Source of the DNA: an uncultured Pirellulaceae bacterium
Lineage (GTDB): Bacteria > Planctomycetota > Planctomycetia > Pirellulales > Pirellulaceae
DNA length: 5,400 bases
NCBI GenBank assembly: GCA_947258905.1
Contig: CAMYKF010000156.1
Location: 1-5,400 of the forward strand
Direction: 5' to 3'
The notes under the pieces are model-generated. The model was not told the DNA's origin. It saw nothing but the letters and a program-made list of their open reading frames with translations, and searched no databases. The position numbers were made by a program, and so were the translations under genes. Positions 1 through 5,400 of this stretch are shown piece after piece (position 1 is the stretch's first letter; each line of letters opens with the position of its first letter).

Positions 1-321
1 GTCGAACAGCGGGCTCAACAGGTAATGAAAGGCCGGCTCGCCAATCCATCCCAATGCCAACGACGCCATGGTGATTCCCAGTTGGCAAGTCGACAGCGAC
101 TGATCCATGCGGTCGGCCAGCCACATGCAGGATTTGGCAAAAGGCCGCTGGTCCCTGATCATCTGGTCGATCTGGCCCTTGCGAACCTTGACCAGCGCAA
201 ACTCGGCGGCCACAAAGAATCCGTTGAGCACAACCAGAAACAGGGCCAGCGCGAGAAAAGTCAGATTGGTCGCCAGCGAAGGAGTTGCCGCTGAGTCCGA
301 AGCGGCAAGGATCAATGACAT
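1..321 (-). CDS. CNNM/CorC-type DUF21 membrane protein, N-terminal part (runs off left edge)
   Basis: Reading the minus strand from the ATG at 321-319 gives 107 open codons to the window edge, so the C-terminus is missing. Residues about 20-45 form a hydrophobic membrane segment ending in NGFFVAAEFALVKVR, and residues 76-96 read SLSTCQLGITMASLALGWIGE. Both blocks are hallmarks of the DUF21 (CNNM) transmembrane domain of the CNNM/CorC/HlyC-like 'hemolysin' family. Full-length members usually continue with two CBS domains and a C-terminal CorC/HlyC domain, and several are linked to Mg2+ or Co2+ efflux. Those domains, if present, lie outside the window, so the transport role is inferred from the family. 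An in-frame stop at 348-346 lies just upstream and no other ATG intervenes, which supports this start, although no Shine-Dalgarno sequence is visible. The gene is divergent from the NagB-like fusion gene. Confidence 0.93.
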   Translation of the reverse strand, partial: MSLILAASDSAATPSLATNLTFLALALFLVVLNGFFVAAEFALVKVRKGQIDQMIRDQRPFAKSCMWLADRMDQSLSTCQLGITMASLALGWIGEPAFHYLLSPLFD

Positions 322-498
322 TGTGGTCGTTGTGAAGAAATATTGTTATAAAGGTATTCCAGGCGTGGATATCTGGATTCTAACGCAATTTCGCCGGGCG
401 TGCGAGATTATCTGCGACCTGCCGGATCCCGTCCGGCGGTGGTCAACGGCATATCAAGTGGCGGGCCACCGCGCACTTTATTGTTTTTGCCTTCCCAT
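322..498. promoter_or_regulatory. Divergent intergenic region with candidate AT-rich promoter core
   Basis: This 177-base gap separates the divergent DUF21 and NagB-like genes, so promoters for both probably lie here. The stretch 335-356 is clearly AT-rich against its GC-rich surroundings. It contains TATAAC on the minus strand (350-345), 23 bases before the DUF21 start codon, and the overlapping TATAAA on the plus strand (347-352). Neither has a convincing -35 hexamer at 16-18 bases, so assigning them as -10 elements is a guess. No operator-like palindrome is evident in the AT-rich part. Confidence 0.3.
419..489 (+). promoter_or_regulatory. Leader hairpins upstream of the NagB-like gene, possibly attenuator-like
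   Basis: GCCGGA (421-426) and TCCGGC (432-437) form a perfect 6-bp stem with a 5-base loop, extendable by a G-U pair and a C-G pair. GCGGTGG (436-442) can instead pair with CCACCGC (466-472). The two stems share bases 436-437, so they compete at their edges. A third small stem, GTGG (458-461) with CCAC (466-469), competes with the second. The second stem is followed by a T-rich run, TTTATTGTTTTTG (477-489). The arrangement resembles a weak terminator or attenuator just before the coding region. The pairings are seen directly; regulation is inferred, and such short GC-rich stems also arise by chance. Confidence 0.25.
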
Positions 499-2466
499 AT
501 GGAACCAGCCATGGCTGTTGCGCCAACCTTGCCAACCCAAATCAACGCCACACAAAACGAGTTTGAACGGATTCCCTGCCAGGTGTTTCAGCAGGCCGAT
601 GATGCCGCCATCGCCATCGCCCGGCATATCGCCCAACTGGCTCGGGACAGGGCAACCCGCGGTCAATCCTGCGTATTGGGACTGGCCACCGGCAGCACAC
701 CCGTCGGCATCTACAACGAACTGGCGCGTATGCACCGCGAGGAAGGCCTGTCGCTGGCCAACGTCGTCACTTTCAATCTGGACGAATACTACCCGATGCA
801 ACCTCAAGAGCTGCAAAGTTATGTGCGGTTCATGAATGAGCACTTGTTCGATCATGTGGATATTCCGCGCGATAATATCCACATTCCCGATGGCACGATT
901 GATGAAGCCTCCGTGTCGGACTATTGCGATGCTTACGAGCAGAAGATCGCTGACGTGGGCGGCATCGACATCCAGATTCTGGGTATCGGGCGTACGGGGC
1001 ATATCGGATTCAACGAACCCGGTTCCAGCAAAACCAGCCGCACGCGTTTGATCACGCTGGACAAGGTGACACGGCGCGACGCGGCCAGCGACTTTTTTGG
1101 CGAGGAACATGTTCCCCGTCGCGCGATCACCATGGGGGTCGGTACGATCCTGGGCGCCCGCGAGATCTTCCTCATCGCGTTTGGCGAACACAAATCGGAA
1201 ATTGTGGCGCGGGCGATTGAGGGAGAAATCAGTACGTCGGTGTCGGCCAGCTTTCTGCAGGAACATTCCAATGCCCGATTCATTCTGGATGTGGCCGCGG
1301 CCGAGTCGCTGGTTCGCTGCCAGTGTCCTTGGCTGATTGAACGAGTTGAATGGAAGCCCGACTCGATTCGCAAGGCTGTGATCTGGCTCGCGCAGAAACT
1401 CGGCAAGCCGATCCTCAAACTGACCGACGAGGATTACAACGAAGAAGGGCTGCAGGAATTGCTGGCCGGCCACGGTCCGGTCTACGACATCAACATCGAC
1501 GTGTTTCGGCATCTGCAGTCCACGATCACCGGCTGGCCAGGCGGCAAACCGGACAAGTACAAACAACCCGGCGACCGCAGCCAGCCCCACGACCACATTT
1601 TTCCCAAACGCGTACTGGTCTTCTCTCCGCACCCCGACGATGACGTGATTTCCATGGGCGGCACGCTGATCCGTTTGGTGGATCAGGAGCACGAAGTCCA
1701 TGTCGCCTATCAAACGTCCGGCAATATCGCCGTGTTTGATGACGATGCCATCCGGTTTTGCGAATTCGCGGCCGATTTCAACAAGCAGTTTCGTGTCGAT
1801 CCGCAACGCACCACGGAACTGGAACAACATGTCGAACAGTTTCTCAAGAAAAAGCAGCCCGGACAGGTCGACAGCGAAATGGTCCAGATGATCAAGGGCC
1901 TGATCCGGCGTGGCGAGGCGCGGGCAGCTACGCGTGGCTGCAGAGTGCCGGGCGAACAGCTGCATTTTCTGGATATGCCGTTCTACGAAACCGGTACCGT
2001 GAAAAAGAAACCGCTTTCCGAACGCGATGTCGAGATCATTGTCGAGTTGTTTCAGCAACTGAAACCACATCAAATCTACGCGGCGGGCGACCTTTGCGAC
2101 CCGCACGGTACGCACCGCACCTGCCTGCACGCGATCTTGCAAGCCTGTCAGCGGGTCAGCGACGAGCCGTGGTACGCGGACTGTGTCGTCTGGCTGTATC
2201 GCGGTGCGTGGCAGGAATGGGCGCCGCACGAAATCGAAATGGCCGTGCCTCTAAGTCCCAAGGAAGTGCTGTTGAAGCGAGCCGCGATTTTTAAACATGA
2301 ATCGCAAAAAGACCGGGCCCTGTTTCCCGGCAGTGACGTACGCGAGTTCTGGCAACGCGCCGAGGATCGCAATCATGCCACAGCGCGGTTGTATGACGCG
2401 CTCGGTCTGGCCGAATACGAGGCGATCGAGGGATTTGTCCGCTGGGATGACCAGGCGATCTTTTGA
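499..2466 (+). CDS. NagB-like deaminase domain fused to PIG-L/LmbE deacetylase domain
   Basis: The 655-residue protein has two parts. Residues about 24-290 match glucosamine-6-phosphate deaminase (NagB): a sugar-phosphate loop LATGSTP (62-68), FNLDEYYP with the catalytic Asp95 (E. coli Asp72), GRTGHIGFNEPGS with His168 and Glu173 (E. coli His143, Glu148), and TMGVGTILGA (211-220). Residues about 370-545 are a PIG-L/LmbE zinc deacetylase domain with SPHPDDD (His378, Asp380, Asp381) and DPHGTH (His539 as likely third zinc ligand). The architecture and length fit the NagB-like/PIG-L fusion proteins annotated as glucosamine-6-phosphate deaminase in planctomycetes and Bacteroidetes. NagB converts glucosamine-6-P to fructose-6-P and ammonia; PIG-L enzymes remove N-acetyl groups from GlcNAc-type sugars. 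Eye alignment puts Thr166 at E. coli Asp141 and Asp198 at phosphate-binding Arg172, so the true substrate is uncertain. No signal peptide is seen, so it is probably cytoplasmic. The frame is open back to a GTG at 400, but the ATG at 499 or 511 is the likelier start, since homology begins near residue 24; neither has a clear ribosome site. Confidence 0.9.
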   Translation: MEPAMAVAPTLPTQINATQNEFERIPCQVFQQADDAAIAIARHIAQLARDRATRGQSCVLGLATGSTPVGIYNELARMHREEGLSLANVVTFNLDEYYPMQPQELQSYVRFMNEHLFDHVDIPRDNIHIPDGTIDEASVSDYCDAYEQKIADVGGIDIQILGIGRTGHIGFNEPGSSKTSRTRLITLDKVTRRDAASDFFGEEHVPRRAITMGVGTILGAREIFLIAFGEHKSEIVARAIEGEISTSVSASFLQEHSNARFILDVAAAESLVRCQCPWLIERVEWKPDSIRKAVIWLAQKLGKPILKLTDEDYNEEGLQELLAGHGPVYDINIDVFRHLQSTITGWPGGKPDKYKQPGDRSQPHDHIFPKRVLVFSPHPDDDVISMGGTLIRLVDQEHEVHVAYQTSGNIAVFDDDAIRFCEFAADFNKQFRVDPQRTTELEQHVEQFLKKKQPGQVDSEMVQMIKGLIRRGEARAATRGCRVPGEQLHFLDMPFYETGTVKKKPLSERDVEIIVELFQQLKPHQIYAAGDLCDPHGTHRTCLHAILQACQRVSDEPWYADCVVWLYRGAWQEWAPHEIEMAVPLSPKEVLLKRAAIFKHESQKDRALFPGSDVREFWQRAEDRNHATARLYDALGLAEYEAIEGFVRWDDQAIF

Positions 2467-2616
2467 GTGACAAGGCAACCCCGGAATGGGGCGAACCGGT
2501 TCTGCGCAGCTCATCCGTTCGAATTCGGAACGGGGACAATTCAACGTTGGTTGATCCGAATCGGCGGGCGATCATGAATGTCCAGAGTCTCGCGAGGTTA
2601 TTGCGCCTTTTTTCAA

Positions 2617-2668
2617 CCTCTCCCCTGATTGGGGAAGGGGTGGACCCGCAGCGGGTCCTGGGTGAGGG
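2617..2668 (+). repeat. Hairpin-rich intergenic repeat, left copy
   Basis: The copy starts with CCTCTCCCC and ends with GGGTGAGGG. It holds two local hairpins: TCCCC (2621-2625) pairing with GGGGA (2631-2635), and a perfect 8-bp stem, GGACCCGC (2642-2649) with GCGGGTCC (2651-2658), around a single A. Read on this strand, its order (C/T-rich start, G/A-rich arm, TGG, central palindrome, GGnTGAGGG end) matches the reverse complement of the right copy at 2698-2741. Similar CCCTCA...GGGGAGAAGG intergenic repeats occur in many GC-rich bacterial genomes. It could be a non-autonomous mobile repeat, or act as a transcript 3' end structure between the convergent genes. Confidence 0.7.
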
Positions 2669-2697
2669 CTGACGGACTGCTCACGTTTCAACGCTCC

Positions 2698-2741
2698 CCC
2701 TCATCCGGCCTCTGGCCACCTTCTCTTCCAGGGGGAGAAGG
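2698..2741 (-). repeat. Hairpin-rich intergenic repeat, right copy (inverted)
   Basis: On the plus strand it starts CCCTCATCC (2698-2706) and ends GGGGGAGAAGG (2731-2741). It contains GGCC (2707-2710)/GGCC (2714-2717) around TCT, and a 7-bp stem, CCTTCTC (2719-2725) with GAGAAGG (2735-2741), around a 9-base loop. Its reverse complement follows the same plan as the left copy with different central palindromes, so the two are diverged copies facing each other across a 29-base spacer (2669-2697). No T tract follows either strand's hairpins, so a classical intrinsic terminator is not supported. Confidence 0.7.
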
Positions 2742-2803
2742 CCCGCCTCATGAGAGATTCGATGCCGCACTCGTCACTCAGTCACCAGGTTGATGCCCCG
2801 GTG

Positions 2804-5400
2804 TCATTGCTCGTCGCCTTCCTGCACGATCAACTCCACGATCTCGCGGCGTCGGGCCTGACACCTGGCATCGTCGGGGTAGAGTTCCAGCAGCTCGTCG
2901 CAGGTCGCCAGGGCCAGGGCCGGATTCTGCTGTTCGATGGCCTGACCCATCAGCAAGGGCAGCCACTTTTGCGGCGAGTCGCCTTTCTCAATCATGACGT
3001 CACAGATATGTCGGGCCAGGTCCCAGCGACCCACCATGCAACTGGCCCGAAACATGGGCAGTGCGCGATGCGTTTCAAAGTCCAACGCTGCATATTGCTC
3101 CAGGTAGTCCACGGCCTCGTTGACCCTGGCCATGTCCTCGCTCTCCTCGCACTGTTTCGTTCGCGAGAGAAATGCGCCGTAGAGTGCCTGGTTTTTGATT
3201 TCGGGAAACAGGCCATCGCTTTCGGCAGCCACTTGAAACGCCACGAAGCTATTTTCGTAATTTTCCAGTGCATACCAGCTCCATGCCTCAAAGCACTTGA
3301 ACAATCCGTCCGGGTGTCGTTCGAATGCCTTCCGGCAGTTGTCGATTATCAACTGGTGTTTCTTGCGAGGGCGGGCAATCGCCATAAATGGGTTGAGGAA
3401 TGATTGAGCGAATTCTCCATAGGCACTGAAAATCTGGACCTTCTGGAATTCGGGAATCGGAATCGCCGCGTAACTCCTTTCCTGAAACATCGGCAGTCCC
3501 TGCCGAATCACGGGAATCCAGTCGATAAGTCCAAACTGGTCGTACTCGCGGAATTGCTTGTTGACGGCTCGCGAGACCCGGTTAATGGCCCGGGCGTTGT
3601 TGGTGTTGCCTTGCGGGAACCGCTGGCGAATTTCCTGGACCGAATCCATGGCGGTTCGCGTGTGATCGGCCAGGGCATGCGATACGGACTCGACATAATA
3701 ATAACGTGGGTCGTCCGTAAACAGCGTCTGGCCGAACTCGACCTGCTGTTGTATTTCGTCGTAACGACCCAGCAAGGTCAAAGTCACGACCAGTTGCATG
3801 CGGGCTTGCGGATGAAACGGCGAGATTTGCAAAGCCGCCTTGAACTTGTCTACAGCCTCAGCCAGCGAATCAGCAATCAGACCTTCAGCGAACAGCCGGT
3901 CATCTTCGTCGAGATCGCCGTCGATGGCGCGGCGGATTAATTCGCGGGCATCGACTTCGTCGTTACTTTCTGAAACGAATGCGTAGCCGCGCCACAACTG
4001 TAATTGCGAACGATAGCGAGCAGCTTCGGGGTGGCCCTCCAGCCGTTCGATCTCCTGTTGCAGTTCCGCCGAGCGCGACAATCCCTCGTAGGCCGCCAGC
4101 CGGTCAATCAGCAATTCCAGCGGCATCTCGCCAAATGTCGACTCGTAAGTGTTCATGCGTTGCAAGGCGTCTTGCCATTGGCCATGACCGATCAGGTAAG
4201 TGATCTCCGACTGCAATATGGCGCGTTGGGCTTCGTTTTCGCGCAGACGTTGCTGGTTCAGTGAGGCAAATTCCTGTTCCAGATCGTGCTTTTGCTGCAA
4301 TTCCAGCATTTGCTCTTCCACGATTGCATTCGCGTTGCGTGCGCGAAAGGCCTGCCACGTGGCCACGGTGATACCGGCGATCATGGTTAACAGTACGACA
4401 GTGCCCGCAATCACACCCGTGCGATGCCGCCTGGCAAATTTCCTCAACAAATAAACGCCCGTCGGCGGTCTCGCGATCACCGGTTCGGAGTCTATAAATC
4501 GCGTCACGTCTGCGGCCAAACCGGAAGCGGTCTCGTATCGACGCGACGGGTCCTTGTCGAGCGCCTTGAGCACGATCCAGTCGAGATCGCCACGCAACAT
4601 GCCTGACAGTTTGCGCGGTTCCACGCCGCGGGCTTCAGCAATATGCTGCACCTTGCCCGACGAGTCGGTGAGTCGGGAACTCGGTCTGGGAGCTTCCTCG
4701 TCGCGAATCCGGGCCAGAATATCCAGATAGCCGCCTTTGGCCATCGTCTCGCGGGTCAGTGGCGTGCTGCCGGTCAGCAATTCGTACAACAGCACGCCCA
4801 GTGAATAGATGTCACTGCGTGTATCGACGTTTTCCTTGGTCATCTGGGCCTGCTCGGGACTCATGTATTCCAGCGTGCCTACGATCTGACCCTGCTGCGT
4901 ATACATGGTCTTTTCGGTCAATCGCTGATTGGTAGCTTTGGCCACCCCAAAATCGATGACCTTGGCGACCGGCCGGCCGTCACGCATGGTCAACAGAATG
5001 TTGGACGGTTTGATATCCCGGTGGATGATCCCCTTTTGATGCGCGTGCTGGATGGCGTCGCAAACGTCGATAAACAACTCCAGCCGTTGATTGACATCCA
5101 GTTTGTGTTGATCACAAAAGTGTGTGACCGGCTGCCCTTCAACCAGTTCCATGACAAAATAGGGCCTGCCCGCATCGGTCGCGCCGGCATCCAGCACCAG
5201 CGCGATGTTCGCGTGCTCCATCATCGACAGTGCCTGACGTTCGGCCTCGAATCTGGCGATCACCTGCCCGGTATCCATACCTGCCTTGATGATCTTCAGG
5301 GCAACGCGACGACTAACGGGCTCGCGTTGCTCGGCCATGTAAACCGTGCCCATGCCTCCGGTGCCCAATTCGGACAACAGGTGATAGGGTCCGATCCAGT
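2804..5400 (-). CDS. Membrane-anchored PknB-like Ser/Thr protein kinase with repeat-like C-terminal region (N-terminus beyond right edge)
   Basis: The frame is open to the window edge. Counting from the first full codon (5398-5396), 864 residues are visible and the true start lies outside; the sequence opens WIGPYHLLSELG, the usual start of a Hanks-type kinase domain, so little is probably missing. Kinase landmarks: GTGGMG glycine loop (12-17), VALK with Lys35, likely helix-C Glu53, HRDIKPSN with catalytic Asp128 and Asn133, DFG with Asp149, SPE (180-182), and SDIYSLG with Asp196. All catalytic residues are present, so it should be active. Residues 328-348 (about 4417-4355) are one hydrophobic membrane span preceded by KFARRHR, which predicts a cytoplasmic kinase domain. 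Residues 357-402 are Glu/Gln-rich and probably coiled coil. The rest, to residue 864, is helical-looking with TPR-like stretches near 497-577 and 810-850, perhaps a protein-binding or sensing part outside the membrane. The ligand and substrates are unknown. No neighbour shares its strand nearby, so context gives no target. Confidence 0.95.
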   Translation of the reverse strand, partial: WIGPYHLLSELGTGGMGTVYMAEQREPVSRRVALKIIKAGMDTGQVIARFEAERQALSMMEHANIALVLDAGATDAGRPYFVMELVEGQPVTHFCDQHKLDVNQRLELFIDVCDAIQHAHQKGIIHRDIKPSNILLTMRDGRPVAKVIDFGVAKATNQRLTEKTMYTQQGQIVGTLEYMSPEQAQMTKENVDTRSDIYSLGVLLYELLTGSTPLTRETMAKGGYLDILARIRDEEAPRPSSRLTDSSGKVQHIAEARGVEPRKLSGMLRGDLDWIVLKALDKDPSRRYETASGLAADVTRFIDSEPVIARPPTGVYLLRKFARRHRTGVIAGTVVLLTMIAGITVATWQAFRARNANAIVEEQMLELQQKHDLEQEFASLNQQRLRENEAQRAILQSEITYLIGHGQWQDALQRMNTYESTFGEMPLELLIDRLAAYEGLSRSAELQQEIERLEGHPEAARYRSQLQLWRGYAFVSESNDEVDARELIRRAIDGDLDEDDRLFAEGLIADSLAEAVDKFKAALQISPFHPQARMQLVVTLTLLGRYDEIQQQVEFGQTLFTDDPRYYYVESVSHALADHTRTAMDSVQEIRQRFPQGNTNNARAINRVSRAVNKQFREYDQFGLIDWIPVIRQGLPMFQERSYAAIPIPEFQKVQIFSAYGEFAQSFLNPFMAIARPRKKHQLIIDNCRKAFERHPDGLFKCFEAWSWYALENYENSFVAFQVAAESDGLFPEIKNQALYGAFLSRTKQCEESEDMARVNEAVDYLEQYAALDFETHRALPMFRASCMVGRWDLARHICDVMIEKGDSPQKWLPLLMGQAIEQQNPALALATCDELLELYPDDARCQARRREIVELIVQEGDEQ
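4355..4417 (-). other. Transmembrane segment of the kinase
   Basis: About 21 residues, GVIAGTVVLLTMIAGITVATW, are uninterrupted by charge. They follow a basic stretch (RKFARRHR) and precede a charged, coiled-coil-like region. By the positive-inside rule the kinase domain is cytoplasmic and the C-terminal half lies across the membrane. This is the only clear membrane span in the visible protein. Confidence 0.85.

Larger units (their letters stand above)
2467..2803. other. Convergent intergenic region
   Basis: These 337 bases lie between the stops of the convergent NagB-like and kinase genes. I see no convincing gene. Positions 2467-2590 show no clear structure. A 6-bp inverted repeat, GAGGTT (2594-2599) and AACCTC (2615-2620), encloses a T6 run (2608-2613); because the T run is in the loop, it is not a normal intrinsic terminator. 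From 2617 to 2741 lies the inverted repeat pair annotated separately. Positions 2742-2803 hold nothing recognisable. A short open frame at 2463-2672 overlaps the repeat and looks like chance. Confidence 0.8.

Noticed and set aside
25..835. Plus-strand open frames at 25-294 and 107-835
   Set aside because: The first is antisense to the DUF21 gene, and the second crosses the intergenic region and overlaps the NagB-like gene out of frame. Neither has a recognisable protein motif.
478..2229. A 583-codon open frame on the minus strand opposite the NagB-like/PIG-L gene
   Set aside because: Its translation shows no recognisable domain and lies wholly antisense to a gene with clear catalytic motifs. 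Long antisense frames are expected in GC-rich coding DNA.
2594..2620. GAGGTT/AACCTC inverted repeat with a T6 run, considered as an intrinsic terminator
   Set aside because: The T run lies in the 15-base loop rather than after the stem, and the stem is only 6 bp.
2463..2672. A 69-codon open frame overlapping the stop of the NagB-like gene
   Set aside because: Its 3' part lies within the hairpin repeat, its composition is not protein-like, and it has no ribosome site. It is most likely chance.
2617..2741. CRISPR array or insertion sequence
   Set aside because: There are only two diverged copies in inverted orientation, with no regular direct repeats and spacers and no transposase reading frame.
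2750..3403. A 217-codon plus-strand open frame, with another at 3404-3940, opposite the kinase gene
   Set aside because: Both are antisense to the kinase C-terminal region, whose frame is continuous through to the kinase domain. Their translations resemble no family I know.

Overview
The window looks like ordinary chromosomal DNA from a planctomycete, probably of the Pirellulales type. The reasons are moderately high GC, no usable Shine-Dalgarno sequences, a large Hanks-type serine/threonine kinase with a transmembrane segment and a repeat-like C-terminal region, and a fused NagB-like/PIG-L protein of a kind known from planctomycetes and Bacteroidetes. The lineage call rests on protein style alone; no marker gene is present.

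Layout: (1) positions 1-321, minus strand, hold the N-terminal 107 residues of a CNNM/CorC-type (DUF21) membrane protein that runs off the left edge. (2) Positions 322-498 are a divergent intergenic region with an AT-rich candidate promoter core and a leader that can fold into competing hairpins. (3) Positions 499-2466, plus strand, encode a 655-residue fusion of a glucosamine-6-phosphate deaminase (NagB)-like domain and a PIG-L/LmbE zinc deacetylase domain. (4) Positions 2467-2803 are a convergent intergenic region with two diverged, hairpin-rich copies of one repeat in inverted orientation. (5) Positions 2804-5400, minus strand, hold a membrane-anchored PknB-like kinase whose first residues lie beyond the right edge.

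Nothing shows that the three genes work together. The first two are divergent, the last two convergent, so none share an operon. The most informative content is the fused enzyme, which joins two chemistries of amino-sugar breakdown (N-deacetylation and deamination) and has changed NagB active-site positions, and the inverted repeat pair between the convergent genes. I see no defence system, mobile-element gene, CRISPR array or RNA gene, and no strong case for a previously undescribed system.
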